Shown: piece after piece, positions 1 through 9,294 of the stretch | Layout of the letters: the number at the start of each line of letters is the position of its first letter | Numbering within the stretch: the first letter of the stretch is position 1 | Assembly: GCA_951813605.1 (NCBI GenBank) | Contig: OX638379.1 | Coordinates: 6,088,062 to 6,152,061 of the forward strand | Source: an uncultured Bryobacterales bacterium | GTDB lineage: Bacteria; Acidobacteriota; Terriglobia; Bryobacterales; UBA6623 | DNA: 64,000 nucleotides | Direction: 5' to 3' | Program-made: the position numbers and the translations under genes | The notes under the pieces: model-generated | Seen by the model: only the letters and a program-made list of their open reading frames with translations | Database searches by the model: none | What the model was told of the DNA's origin: nothing

Positions 1-208
1 CGTCAGGAAGGACCTCTCTGCCTCGGTCGACCGAGACGCGGTCACCCTCGAGCTGATTGGCGGTGAAATGCCGATGGAAGCTGAAATCGAGTACTCGGAC
101 ACCGGTGAAATGCGGCACGGCGATTACTACTACGTGCGGGTGGACCAGCTGGACGGAGCTCGTGCCTACTCGTCGCCGGTGTGGGTCGGCGGTGAGCCGC
201 GACGCTAA
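1..208 (+). CDS. C-terminal end of a PHP/DUF3604-like secreted protein (5' truncated by window)
   Basis: An open frame runs in from the window edge and stops at the TAA at 206-208, giving 68 residues. Its last part (YYYVRVDQLDGARAYSSPVWV) is clearly related to the end of the 993-aa protein at 6040-9021, which ends in HWYYVRVEQEDGELAWSSPIW. That tail follows a PHP-like metal-dependent domain in the full-length relative, so this is most likely the end of a paralogue. Only the small C-terminal beta-domain is visible, so catalytic residues cannot be judged. The next gene, an amidohydrolase, starts 43 bp downstream on the same strand and may be co-transcribed. Confidence 0.75.
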   Translation, partial: VRKDLSASVDRDAVTLELIGGEMPMEAEIEYSDTGEMRHGDYYYVRVDQLDGARAYSSPVWVGGEPRR

Positions 209-251
209 CGCTGAACACGCAGGGGGCCTCGAATCCAGCCGGCAGACAACC

Positions 252-1100
252 ATGCTGATTGTCGACACTCACGCGCACTTGTTCTCTGACGACGAGGCCA
301 AATACCCTCCCAGGAAGAACCCGTCACGTCCGCCCGCGGGGACAGGCACTCTAGAGAAGTTGACCGAGCAGGTCGAACGGCACGAAGTGCGTGCTGCAAC
401 CATCGTGCAAGTGAGTGGCTTCTACGGGTTTGACAACCGTTACATCCGGGCCGTGGCTCTCCAGAACCCGCACTGGACCGCGGGGATTTGCACTCTGAAT
501 CCACTTGACAATGGCTCCCCGGCGATGCTCCGTCGCTTCGCGCGCGAAGGCAGCATGCGGGGCTTGCGCAGCGTGCCCGCACCGGGAAATCTCCTCGACC
601 ATGCCGGAGTGAGAGCTCTCTGGCGTGCGGCTAGCGAAGAGGGCCTGCCCGTGAATGTTCTCGGAAGTCACGATCTCGAGAGTCAGATTGACCGTCTGCT
701 AGCGGAATACCCAAGCCTTCCCGTTGTGCTCGATCACAGCTTGAGGCTTCAGGCGGGGAACCAGATGGCAGAAACACTTTCCGCCCTGGAGCGACTCTCG
801 AAACACCGGCACCTCTATACGAAGCTCTCGTTCATCGCCAACGGGGACAGCGGCTGCAAGGACGGCTGGCCATGCGCCTCAATGCACCGAACCGTGCTGC
901 GAGTCATCGACCTCTTCGGTGCCGAGCGCTGCGCATGGGGGTCACATTTTCCCACCGAGAAGTATGCCCGGCCATTGAGCTACGGCCAGCACCTCGACAT
1001 ATTCCATGACCAACTGCCGCTCTCTCAAGGGGCTAGAAGGCAGATTCTCGGCGAGACCGCGAGGCGACTCTGGTTTCCCGAACTAGAGCGCCGCGGGTGA
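252..1100 (+). CDS. Amidohydrolase-2 family protein (TIM-barrel metal-dependent hydrolase)
   Basis: This 282-aa protein begins at the ATG at 252, where the conserved N-terminal strand (MLIVDTHAHLF) starts. A longer in-frame extension to 57 has no family features and lies in the preceding gene. The DTHAH motif supplies the first two metal-ligand histidines. Further motifs are VVLDHS near residue 163, YTKLS near 195 and WGSHFPTEK near 231. In Amidohydro_2 enzymes the last motif is usually GSD(W/F)P with a catalytic Asp, and here it is His. The protein may therefore have altered metal binding or a different reaction. Substrate is unknown; relatives hydrolyse lactones or decarboxylate aromatic acids. 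It sits between a secreted PHP-like protein and miaA, with no clear pathway context. Confidence 0.8.
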   Translation: MLIVDTHAHLFSDDEAKYPPRKNPSRPPAGTGTLEKLTEQVERHEVRAATIVQVSGFYGFDNRYIRAVALQNPHWTAGICTLNPLDNGSPAMLRRFAREGSMRGLRSVPAPGNLLDHAGVRALWRAASEEGLPVNVLGSHDLESQIDRLLAEYPSLPVVLDHSLRLQAGNQMAETLSALERLSKHRHLYTKLSFIANGDSGCKDGWPCASMHRTVLRVIDLFGAERCAWGSHFPTEKYARPLSYGQHLDIFHDQLPLSQGARRQILGETARRLWFPELERRG

Positions 1101-1143
1101 GGCTTCCACGGTCAGCCCAGCATCAGCAGGTTGCTTCGCTAAA

Positions 1144-2130
1144 GTGCCTCCAACCGCCCTCGGCATCGCAGTAGTCGGCCCTACAGCCTCAGGCAAGAGC
1201 GATCTTGCCCTGCGACTTGCGCGACGGTTCGGAGGCGAGATCGTCAATTTCGATTCTGTGCAGGTGTACCGGGGCTTCGACATCGGCACGGCCAAGACCC
1301 CTCTGGTAGACCGGCTCTCGATACCGCACCATCTGATTGACCACGTGGAGCCGGACCAGGACTACTCAGCGGGACAATTCGCTCGCGACGCGAGGACGGT
1401 CCTCTCCGAATTGCGTGGCCGACGCGTGATTCCGGTTCTCGCCGGCGGCACCGGTCTGTACTTGGAGGCCGTCGTGAAGGGCTTATTCCGCGGTCCAGGA
1501 AGGAGCACTGAGCTTCGAGAACGATTGCAACGCACCGCGAAGAGGCACCCCGGAGGATACCTTTGGCGAATTCTGGCGAAGCTAGACGCAGGAGCGGCAA
1601 GAGCGATCCACCGAAACGACACACCCAAGCTGGTGCGAGCAATCGAGGTGAGCCTGCTGGGCAAGCGCCCCATGACAGAGCAGTGGCAGGATGCTCCCGA
1701 ACCCCTGCTCGGGTACTCAGTCCTGACGCTTGGCCTGGACCCCGCCCGGGAGGAACTCTATGCCAGGATCGACACAAGGGCAGGTCAAATGTTCGCCGAG
1801 GGCTTGGTTGATGAGGTCCGATGCCTGCTGCGAAACGGCGTGCCTAGGACCGCGAGGCCCTTCGGCGCGCTCGGCTACGCGCAGTGTCTCGAATATCTTG
1901 ACGGCATGTGCAGCCTAGAGGATGCAGTCGCGTCCACTTCGCTGCAGACGCGGCGTTACGCGAAACGCCAGCTGACCTGGTTCCGGAGGCGGACAAGTGG
2001 GGTCCGATGGCTGACGGCTTTCGGCGCATCGGACAGCGCCTGGGCGTGGGCGGAGAATGAGTTTCTGGCGTGGGCCGAAGGCGATGCGGATCCTGACCAC
2101 CAAGGGACCGCCGAGTCACAATGCACCTAA
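1144..2130 (+). CDS. miaA: tRNA dimethylallyltransferase MiaA
   Basis: MiaA transfers a dimethylallyl group from DMAPP to N6 of A37 in tRNAs that read UNN codons. The 328-aa length fits the family. The start is a GTG directly preceding PPTALGIAVVG, and the P-loop GPTASGKS follows at residues 12-19. The DSVQVYRGFDIGTAK segment (about 37-51) contains the catalytic Asp and substrate-binding residues. The C-terminal RRYAKRQLTWFRR near residue 275 is the typical tRNA-binding signature. It lies 43 bp after the amidohydrolase and 201 bp before an epimerase gene. No hfq gene follows, unlike the proteobacterial arrangement. Confidence 0.95.
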   Translation: MPPTALGIAVVGPTASGKSDLALRLARRFGGEIVNFDSVQVYRGFDIGTAKTPLVDRLSIPHHLIDHVEPDQDYSAGQFARDARTVLSELRGRRVIPVLAGGTGLYLEAVVKGLFRGPGRSTELRERLQRTAKRHPGGYLWRILAKLDAGAARAIHRNDTPKLVRAIEVSLLGKRPMTEQWQDAPEPLLGYSVLTLGLDPAREELYARIDTRAGQMFAEGLVDEVRCLLRNGVPRTARPFGALGYAQCLEYLDGMCSLEDAVASTSLQTRRYAKRQLTWFRRRTSGVRWLTAFGASDSAWAWAENEFLAWAEGDADPDHQGTAESQCT

Positions 2131-2331
2131 GGCTGCCCTTGGCGTGGAAACGGAGCCGGGCGATGAATCTGCTCGCTGAACCGAAAGAACTGTTAGTCGA
2201 TGGCTCGAACAGCGGAATAACTGGAATCCGGCCCGCTGCCCCTAACGCATCCGCTTCGTAGAGGAATTCGTCGGCACATTACGATGTGAAGACGTTCGTG
2301 ACTTGCGTCGAGTGCTGAGAAGGAGGGGGCC

Positions 2332-3168
2332 ATGCTTCGACACGCGTTAGTCATAGGTTGCGGCTACACCGGTCGCCGCACGGCCGGCTTGCTTCTGCGC
2401 CGCGGCTGGGCAGTCACCGCCACAACTCGAGATCCCGACGGACTCGCCGACTTGCGAGATCACGGCGCGACAGTGCTGCGCTTCGACGCTTCGAGAGCGG
2501 CAAGCTTGGGCGTGTCCGCCGAGGGTGCGAGCGTTCTACTCTCGGTTCCGACATTGCGGCGTGATGGCTCGCTGGCAGAGCCGACGCCCCAGATCGTCTC
2601 AGCCCTCGACGGATTTCCGAGACACCTGGTGTACTTGTCAACAACGGGAGTGTACGGGGCAACGCGCATTGTTGACGAAGCAACGCCTGCCGCACCCGAG
2701 TCGCAACGCCAGCGCCTTCGGCTCCTCGCGGAACAATCAGTTCGATCGCAAGCCTACCCCTCGCTCGTGCTGCGTCCAGCGGCGATCTACGGGCCTGGCA
2801 GAGGCGTTCACTCCGCGATGCAGGCGGGCAGATTTCGCCTCTCGCAGGGAAGACCTCGTTACGTGTCAAGAATCCATGTCGACGACTTGGCAGAGGTGGC
2901 CGCCTCAGCAATGCAGCAAGGCATCGAGGGCGTCTATCCTGTCGCAGATGGACTGCCCGCCACGTCCCGGGACGTAGCGCTGTTTTGCGCAAGATTGCTT
3001 GGTCTGCAAATGCCGCCGACCGTTGCGGACCGGGCTTTGAGCGAAACGCGCCGGGCGGATCGTCAAGTCGACGGGACGGCCGTGCTCGACCTCCTTGGCC
3101 TGCGCCTGCGCTATCCGACATTCCGCGAAGGAATCCCAGCAAGCATCGCGAAGGAGAGGGCCTCGTAA
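2332..3168 (+). CDS. NAD(P)-binding epimerase/dehydratase-like protein (YeeZ-like extended SDR)
   Basis: This 278-aa Rossmann protein starts at an ATG preceded by a strong Shine-Dalgarno (AAGGAGGG). The dinucleotide-binding motif is GCGYTGRRTAGLLLRRGW at residues 9-26. A strand ending YLSTTGVYG (about 102-110) and the RPAAIYGPGRG segment (about 146-156) match atypical extended SDR proteins such as E. coli YeeZ. The region that normally holds the YxxxK catalytic pair reads ESQRQRLRLLAEQ, with no Tyr or Lys. Catalysis of a classical epimerase type is therefore doubtful, and the protein may be an NAD(P)-binding sensor or noncanonical reductase. It converges with ribE 20 bp downstream. Confidence 0.8.
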   Translation: MLRHALVIGCGYTGRRTAGLLLRRGWAVTATTRDPDGLADLRDHGATVLRFDASRAASLGVSAEGASVLLSVPTLRRDGSLAEPTPQIVSALDGFPRHLVYLSTTGVYGATRIVDEATPAAPESQRQRLRLLAEQSVRSQAYPSLVLRPAAIYGPGRGVHSAMQAGRFRLSQGRPRYVSRIHVDDLAEVAASAMQQGIEGVYPVADGLPATSRDVALFCARLLGLQMPPTVADRALSETRRADRQVDGTAVLDLLGLRLRYPTFREGIPASIAKERAS

Positions 3169-3188
3169 CCGAGCGACCGAAGCTCCCG

Positions 3189-3818
3189 CTATAGAGGTCT
3201 GTTGGAGCCCCCTCCCGGCAATGAACCGCCCGCGGCAAGGAGCCGATGTACATGCTTTGCCAGCATGTCGCACTCAAGATTGACGGTGCCCCGTGCACGA
3301 AGCGATGACAATGTCGTCACTTCGTAGGTATGCGGAATGATCGCAATCCCCATCGTCGAGCCCTTCAGGGACGCAATGGTCAGGCTGATCCCGTCGATCG
3401 CGACGCTTCCCTTGTAAACCAAGAACTTCAGGAGATTCTCGGGAACTCGAACAGACAACCACCAGTTGCCATCTCCGACAGCGTCAAGAGACCGCACCTC
3501 ACCAGTGCCGTCTACGTGCCCTAGTACGAAGTGACCGCTCAATCGCCCCGTCGGCTGCAGCGGCCGTTCCAAGTTGACAGTCGATCCGGTGTGGAGTCCC
3601 CCAAGATTCGTCTTTTCGAGAGTTTCGGGCGACAAGTCCGCGGCGAAGGCACCATCATCCACCTCTACCGCAGTCAAGCAACAACCGTTCACCGCAATGC
3701 TTCCGCCACGTTCCAGGTCACCCAGAACCTTCTTCGCTGCGACCACCAAGCGGGCACCCGCAACGGAGCGAGCCATCTCGAGAACCTCGCCGATTTCCTC
3801 GACAATGCCTGTGAACAT
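3189..3818 (-). CDS. ribE: Riboflavin synthase alpha subunit
   Basis: Riboflavin synthase dismutates two molecules of 6,7-dimethyl-8-ribityllumazine to riboflavin. The 209-aa protein starts with the diagnostic MFTGIVEEIG. It contains two lumazine-binding repeats, the second entering with FVLGHVDGTGEVRSL near residue 97. The repeat motifs SIAVNGCCLTAV and SVAIDGISLTIA are both present, as expected for a two-fold barrel. It is the last gene of the reverse-strand operon ftsY-ribD-ribE and starts 18 bp after ribD. ribBA and ribH are not in the window. The last 15 residues, rich in Gly and Ser, are slightly longer than in typical family members. Confidence 0.95.
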   Translation of the reverse strand: MFTGIVEEIGEVLEMARSVAGARLVVAAKKVLGDLERGGSIAVNGCCLTAVEVDDGAFAADLSPETLEKTNLGGLHTGSTVNLERPLQPTGRLSGHFVLGHVDGTGEVRSLDAVGDGNWWLSVRVPENLLKFLVYKGSVAIDGISLTIASLKGSTMGIAIIPHTYEVTTLSSLRARGTVNLECDMLAKHVHRLLAAGGSLPGGGSNRPL

Positions 3819-3836
3819 CCGCTCCGCGACCGCCCC

Positions 3837-4970
3837 TCAAGCAACCGGGTCCGGAGATTCCTTGACGACGTCGGCCTGTACGGCGAACTCGTCGTCCGAA
3901 ACCATGAATGTCCGCAAGTTGCCTAGCTGCAGTGCCCCGGCCCGCGAGCGACGACCTGCACCGCCAACTAACGGCAAGGAGTCAAAGCCACCCAGTATCT
4001 TTGGCGCGTAGTAGATCAAGACTTTGTCCGCGATTCCGGCTTCGAGAATCGCCCAATTGAGCTTCGCTCCGCCCTCGATCATGAGCGAGACGATTCCCCG
4101 CTCCCCAAGCCAGTCGAGCAAACCGCCCAAGTCCACGCGTGCTGTCGGAGAATCGAATACCTGCACGGGGATTCGGCGGTTGGCGAAGAGCCTGCGCCGC
4201 TTGGCCGAGGCGGCAGAAGTTGTCGCAACCACCAAGTCGTCGTCAAAGGACTCGACAATGCGCGAGTCGATGGGAAGGCGGAGCAGCGAGTCAGCCACGA
4301 TGCGCATAAGGGCACGTCTGCGCGGCAGCCCGGATCGATCGGTCAGTAGGCAGTCGTCTGCTTGCACCGTGCCAATCCCGGTCATGATGGCATCGTGGCG
4401 ATGGCGCACGCCCTGCACGTGCAACCGCGCGGTCTCGCTAGTGATCCAGCCGGTGTTGTCGTCCGGCGCAGCGATTTTGCCGTCCAACGTGGACGCGCTC
4501 TTGAGGGTTACCAACGGCCGTTTAGTGCGCGCGTAGTGGAAGAAAGGCTCGTTGATCCTATGCGCTTCGGCAGCCAGCTCTCCTTCTGCTTCGTCGACGC
4601 GAATCCCCGCCTGCCTCAAGCGCTCGAACCCGGAGCCATCGATGGCGGGATTCTCGTCGCGCGCCGCTGCCACGACGCGGGCCACCCCCGCGTTCAAGAC
4701 CGCTTCCACGCAAGGCGGCGTCCGGGCCTGAATGCTGCACGGCTCAAGCGAGACATATAGCGTGCCGCCACGGGCCAGGCCTCCCGCCTGCTCCAAGGCG
4801 AGCACTTCCGCGTGCTTGCGACCCTCGTAGGTATAGCGGCCCTCGCCGACCTTGGCTCCCGCGGAATCTAGCGCCACCGCGCCCACTAACGGGTTAGGGC
4901 TGGCCAACGCCTCTCCGTTTCGCGCAAGGTCAAGCGCCTGGCGCAGCCAATGCCGGTCTTCCGCTGTCAT
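3837..4970 (-). CDS. ribD: Bifunctional riboflavin deaminase/reductase RibD
   Basis: RibD carries out the second and third steps of riboflavin synthesis: deamination of the pyrimidinone and NADPH-dependent reduction of the ribosyl side chain. The 377-aa length fits a two-domain enzyme. The N-terminal deaminase has HAE at residues 53-55 and PCSIQARTPPC, giving Zn ligands Cys78 and Cys87. The C-terminal half begins with RPLVTLKSASTLDGKIA, the reductase entry motif, and includes MIEGGAKLN near residue 307. Its start overlaps the ftsY stop by 4 bp (ATGA), showing translational coupling. Co-location of ribD with ftsY links cofactor synthesis and membrane targeting only by operon, not by known function. 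Confidence 0.95.
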   Translation of the reverse strand: MTAEDRHWLRQALDLARNGEALASPNPLVGAVALDSAGAKVGEGRYTYEGRKHAEVLALEQAGGLARGGTLYVSLEPCSIQARTPPCVEAVLNAGVARVVAAARDENPAIDGSGFERLRQAGIRVDEAEGELAAEAHRINEPFFHYARTKRPLVTLKSASTLDGKIAAPDDNTGWITSETARLHVQGVRHRHDAIMTGIGTVQADDCLLTDRSGLPRRRALMRIVADSLLRLPIDSRIVESFDDDLVVATTSAASAKRRRLFANRRIPVQVFDSPTARVDLGGLLDWLGERGIVSLMIEGGAKLNWAILEAGIADKVLIYYAPKILGGFDSLPLVGGAGRRSRAGALQLGNLRTFMVSDDEFAVQADVVKESPDPVA

Positions 4971-5938
4971 TTCTCCTGCCGCCCGGAAAAGAGGGAGCGA
5001 ACGAAGCTCTCCGGATGAAAGGCGACCAGGTCCTCGGTCCGCTCTCCGACACCGACCCAGCGAATAGGTAGCCCGAGTTCCCGAGCGATTGCCACAACGA
5101 TTCCGCCCTTGGCCGTGCCGTCAAGTTTCGCTAGGACCAATCCCGTGACACCCGCCACGGAGGTGAATTTCCGTGCCTGCTCGAGTCCGTTCTGACCGGT
5201 CACGGCGTCCAGAACCAGCAGGACCTGGTGCGGCGCTCCAGGCACCAGCCTCGCCGCGGTGCGCCTGATCTTCTTGAGTTCCGCCATCAGCCCGGCCTTG
5301 TTATGGAGCCGACCGGCGGTGTCGACAATTAGAGTGTCGACACCCCTTGCCTTTGCCGCTTGCAAGCCATCGTACAGAACAGCGCTCGGATCGGATCCGG
5401 GCTTCTGCCGGATGACCGGGCAGCCCGCGCGCTCTCCCCATATCGTCAGCTGCTCCGCAGCAGCGGCACGAAATGTGTCAGCGGCGCAAAGCATCACCTT
5501 GCGCCCGTCGGCGCCGAGACGGCTCGCCAACTTTCCGATCGTCGTGGTCTTGCCGACGCCATTGACGCCCACGACCAAGATCACCTCCGGAGCGCGCGGA
5601 ACTGCAGCCAGAACGGCACCGTTCCCGTTCCCGGCCTGGTGCAAGATCTCAAGCATGCGCCGCGCGATCAGGTCCTTGATCGCACTCGAGTCCCGCAACT
5701 GCTCTCGTTCCAAGCCCTTGCGGACTTCCTCCAAGATCTCGCTCGTCGTGCGCACGCCAATGTCCGCGCCGATAAGCGTCATCTCGAGATCTTCGACAAG
5801 CTCTGGATCAATCTCGCGCTGTCCCTCTAGGATGTCGCCGATTTGATCCGCAAGCGCATTTCTCGTCTTCGAGGCGGCGCGCCGGAACCGACCGAGCAGA
5901 CCGGGCTTCTCGGGCGGAGCGTCAAAGAGGGTCTGCAT
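4967..5938 (-). CDS. ftsY: Signal recognition particle receptor FtsY
   Basis: FtsY is the membrane-associated SRP receptor GTPase that docks ribosome-SRP complexes to the Sec translocon. The protein is 323 aa and consists almost only of the NG domain. The four-helix N domain covers about residues 15-105. G1 is GVNGVGKTT at 124-132, the CAADTFRAAAAEQL insertion follows at about 151-164, G3 is DTAGR at 206-210 and G4 is AKLDGTAKGG near 270. The long acidic A domain found in E. coli is absent, which is common outside enterobacteria. It is the first gene of the ftsY-ribD-ribE operon. Confidence 0.96.
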   Translation of the reverse strand: MQTLFDAPPEKPGLLGRFRRAASKTRNALADQIGDILEGQREIDPELVEDLEMTLIGADIGVRTTSEILEEVRKGLEREQLRDSSAIKDLIARRMLEILHQAGNGNGAVLAAVPRAPEVILVVGVNGVGKTTTIGKLASRLGADGRKVMLCAADTFRAAAAEQLTIWGERAGCPVIRQKPGSDPSAVLYDGLQAAKARGVDTLIVDTAGRLHNKAGLMAELKKIRRTAARLVPGAPHQVLLVLDAVTGQNGLEQARKFTSVAGVTGLVLAKLDGTAKGGIVVAIARELGLPIRWVGVGERTEDLVAFHPESFVRSLFSGRQEK

Positions 5939-6039
5939 GGCCGAATGTGCGTATGGAGTTAACGCACTTCGATAATATCAAGCGGCCTTCGGGGCCTGAA
6001 TCGAACCGCGCTCGAGGTCCGGCTCGGCCGCGCTCGCGC

Positions 6040-9021
6040 CTACCGTCGCTGCGAAATCCAGATCGGGCTCGACCATGCGAGTTCGCCGTCCTCTTGCTCC
6101 ACCCGCACGTAGTACCAATGGTCGCCGGGGCCCGCATCGACATCGAGGTACTCGAATTCCACTTCGGGCTTGCCGGGCTCCACCTTGTATATGTAGCCCG
6201 CGTCGCGCACCAGATGTATCGCCGAAACCTTATCGGTTCCCCGCACCCGCACCAGTATGCGCTGCGGCTCGTCTGCGGCGATCTCTTCTCCCATGAAGGC
6301 CGTGCCCATGCGAAAGTCCAGCACGATATTGTCCGTTGCACCGTAGGTTCGCCGCAGGCGAATCGAGTCGTGAATCGCGTCGCGGCTGGTGGCTGGCGTG
6401 TACACCATCGCGTACGAGATGTGCGTTGAATAATGATCGGAACTCGCGATGACGCCGATCTTGTACCCCTTGCTCCACGCGTTCCAAAGCATGCCCGGCT
6501 CCTGAAACCCTCCGGCCGCGTCGCCTTCCTCGCCATCGCGGATACCTCGCGGCGCGTTCTTGTGCTCGTAGTTCTGGCGCGCCCCTTGGTAGATCTCGGC
6601 CACCGTGTCGACCTCGGGATCATTGTCACGCCAGTCCGTGCCCATAGAACTCGTGCCTGACGTGTGCGGAATCGCCAGCCCGTTCGTCTTCCTAGCGACT
6701 TCGTACATCAGCTTCGTCTCGTTCCGAACACCGCTTCCGAATCCCATCGAGCTGAAGGTCAGCAGTTCGCCATCGGGGCTGTCGGGCAGCAGGAACCGGG
6801 GATGGGCCGGAATGAAGAACGGCACGATCGGGTAATTTCGGTGCGTGTAGATCAGGTTGCGGTGGCCGAATGGATTGCCCGGGTTGCGCTCGTACCCGTA
6901 GAGGGTGGAGAAGCGATCCGGAAAGTGATACATGTCCGCCAGCTTCTGGGTCATCGTGTTCCAGAAGTCCGTCCCGCCTGCCTGATGGTCGGTGGACGCT
7001 CCGAAATCCATCTCGGCTGCGTCGATCATGTATCGGTAGAACTCCGGCAGCGAGCCGTCTGACATGCCACCTACGTCTTGCGATAGCTCGGTGTGGCGAT
7101 GTAGGTCGCCTCGGACGATTCGCAAGGCCTCACCCGCATGCTCGGCCCGGTAATTGCGGATGAAGCGAACGTCCTCCAACTCGGTCGGATGGGAGTCAGG
7201 GCGGCTCGCGCCGGGAACGGGGCGGTATGGGCTGAGACGCGGCGCGGGCCGCGCACCGGGCAAGATCAAGGATCCGGCCACGACTCGGTTGAGCCGCGGA
7301 CGGCTTGCGAATCCCCATTGGCGGCTCTCGTTCGGCCAGCACGCCCACAGCCGTCCGTCGGCCACGGTCATATCCATGCGGGTGCTCTTGCGCGCCCAAC
7401 TCAGGGGCAGGGTGACGGGTTCGGTCCACCGACTCCTCTCCAGGCGAGTCAGGAAGTACTCCCAATACGAAGTCGGTCGGTACGACTGGCGGCTGTACCT
7501 GCGCTTGAAAGACATCCAAAGGTTCCCGTCCGGGTCGAAGAACAATCGCGGCCTGCTCTCGCCAGTCGAGCCCAACGCGAGCGGGTCGTCGAAGCTCACC
7601 GCCGCCGGCGTCTTCCAAGAACCGCCGTCGTAGCACACCACCTCGATCCGGCGGGTGTCGCCTAGAGAAGTGCCGGGCTGCCGATCTCCGAGACCGCGTC
7701 CGAGATCTTTGCCCCACTGCACGCCGGACGTTTCCCAAGCGATCCAAGGACGTCCTTGCTGGTCCACGGCAACGCTCGAATGAGCCTCGAATCGGGTGGT
7801 CCTGGCGGCGGGTAGTTCCTCGCCGAGACCGCTCGTGGGTGAATACGAGCGTGCGTGAATGTCATAGCTGCCGCCCGATCCCCTGCGGTATCGGTCCCAA
7901 GATATCCACGCTGAACCGTTTGGCGAGGCGGCGACAGAGGGCGACCAATCGTTCCAAGCACTATTTGTTACGGAAACTGTCTCAGACCAACGACCGTGAC
8001 GCAGGTACTTCAGCCGAATCTGCGAATGCCGGCCGGTCAACGACTGCCAAACGACGTAAATCGTACCGTCCGCTGCTCGCGCCACATGCGGCTCGATGTC
8101 GGGCAACGGATTGTCGGTGAGTCGGTACTGGCGCCCCCATTCGTCGTACTCCCAAGCCATGGCGTATATGTCCCAGTTGCCCGGACCGTCCGTGGAGGGC
8201 CGCTGCGAGTAGATCAGCCAAGGCTTGTCCGCACCGTCAACGGCAATTTGCGGCCGCCATAGATCTTCGGCGGCCCGGCCCACCGGAATCAGCCTTGACC
8301 AACGGCCCTTGCTATAGCGACGGAAATTCAATTCCTCTCGCCGATCGTGGTAGCTGTACCAAGTCGTGAAGATGTTCCCCTCGCTATCCGAAGCGAGGGC
8401 CGGAGAGTCGTGCTGGCGCAACTCGGTGCCGGAGAGATCGGTCGCAGGAGGCGTTCGCTGGATCGCGATTCGACCGTCCGCCGCTTCGGTCCAAGGCCCG
8501 ACTTCCATTGACATCGGCTTGAACGAAAAGTCGCCTTGAACCGTGCTGACTGAGACACTGGTGGCGGCGGTCCCGCTACCGCGAACCCAAAGGCCCTTGG
8601 AAAGGACTTCCTCGCGGAAGCGCGGCGTTGGCATCGGCACGACCGAAGAGCGCAAGAGGACCCTCACGGCCTGCGTTCTTAGCTTCCAGCCGCCTTGCGG
8701 AAGGATCCGATCGGGCGGTTCCTGCCTGTGAGCATCCAGGGAGAGGATCTCGCCGCCTTGAATCGACAAACTTCCGTCCCACGTTACGCCAGCGGGGTCG
8801 CCGATACCGAATAGGATCAGCACTTGCCACATGTCGGCTTCCCGCGTACCGCCCGGATGCCAAGTGAAGCTGTCAAGAAATTCGGACGTCGCTGCCGCGG
8901 TGGCACCTGACTGGACAGGTTCCAGTACCTGTGCTCCCGCCGGGCTCATCGACAATATCCCGGAGACGAGAAACGCGCTCGCCATCAAGAAGCGCGGAGA
9001 ATGCAGCACGAAGTCAGGCAC
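6040..9021 (-). CDS. Secreted beta-propeller plus PHP/DUF3604-like protein
   Basis: This 993-aa protein begins at a GTG (complement of 9019-9021) with GGAG 10 bases upstream; an ATG at 8985 lies inside the signal peptide and lacks a ribosome site. Residues 1-30 are a Sec signal peptide ending SPAGAQ. Residues about 195-600 contain repeated strands such as DSPALASDSEGNIFTTWYS and RPQIAVDGADKPWLIYSQ, consistent with a sialidase- or TolB-like beta-propeller. From residue 637 a PHP-like domain begins with RGDLHRHTELSQD, followed by FGASTDH near 677 and GVIASSDHYSTH near 857. These His and Asp residues fit a metal centre. The protein ends in a small beta-domain shared with the truncated gene at 1-208. 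DUF3604 members have no firmly assigned substrate. Confidence 0.82.
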   Translation of the reverse strand: MPDFVLHSPRFLMASAFLVSGILSMSPAGAQVLEPVQSGATAAATSEFLDSFTWHPGGTREADMWQVLILFGIGDPAGVTWDGSLSIQGGEILSLDAHRQEPPDRILPQGGWKLRTQAVRVLLRSSVVPMPTPRFREEVLSKGLWVRGSGTAATSVSVSTVQGDFSFKPMSMEVGPWTEAADGRIAIQRTPPATDLSGTELRQHDSPALASDSEGNIFTTWYSYHDRREELNFRRYSKGRWSRLIPVGRAAEDLWRPQIAVDGADKPWLIYSQRPSTDGPGNWDIYAMAWEYDEWGRQYRLTDNPLPDIEPHVARAADGTIYVVWQSLTGRHSQIRLKYLRHGRWSETVSVTNSAWNDWSPSVAASPNGSAWISWDRYRRGSGGSYDIHARSYSPTSGLGEELPAARTTRFEAHSSVAVDQQGRPWIAWETSGVQWGKDLGRGLGDRQPGTSLGDTRRIEVVCYDGGSWKTPAAVSFDDPLALGSTGESRPRLFFDPDGNLWMSFKRRYSRQSYRPTSYWEYFLTRLERSRWTEPVTLPLSWARKSTRMDMTVADGRLWACWPNESRQWGFASRPRLNRVVAGSLILPGARPAPRLSPYRPVPGASRPDSHPTELEDVRFIRNYRAEHAGEALRIVRGDLHRHTELSQDVGGMSDGSLPEFYRYMIDAAEMDFGASTDHQAGGTDFWNTMTQKLADMYHFPDRFSTLYGYERNPGNPFGHRNLIYTHRNYPIVPFFIPAHPRFLLPDSPDGELLTFSSMGFGSGVRNETKLMYEVARKTNGLAIPHTSGTSSMGTDWRDNDPEVDTVAEIYQGARQNYEHKNAPRGIRDGEEGDAAGGFQEPGMLWNAWSKGYKIGVIASSDHYSTHISYAMVYTPATSRDAIHDSIRLRRTYGATDNIVLDFRMGTAFMGEEIAADEPQRILVRVRGTDKVSAIHLVRDAGYIYKVEPGKPEVEFEYLDVDAGPGDHWYYVRVEQEDGELAWSSPIWISQRR

Positions 9022-9294
9022 AGCTTGAGAACTCCAGTCCAGAACGGGCGCTTCGCCCGATACCCAATCCCTTATCCGGCAAACGACAATTGGTGAGCCG
9101 GCGCCGGAACGCGCCGATTGTACCGTTTATTCGAGCTAGCATCCGCGAATGGTCACCGCGAAGCGGCGATCATCCGGCGTCGCGCCAATCAGCACTGGTT
9201 GCTCGTCCGTGCCCAAACTCAGTTGAGTCGCTGGGAGCGACTAGGTGCGCGAGTGCTTGCCACGGACCCCGCCTGCCAACCGGCCTCCGTGCGG

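Noticed and set aside
5975..6000. Hairpin-like GGCC-CCGAA-GGCC near the end of the PHP/DUF3604-like gene
   Set aside because: Only 4 bp of stem and no T-run; too weak to call a terminator.
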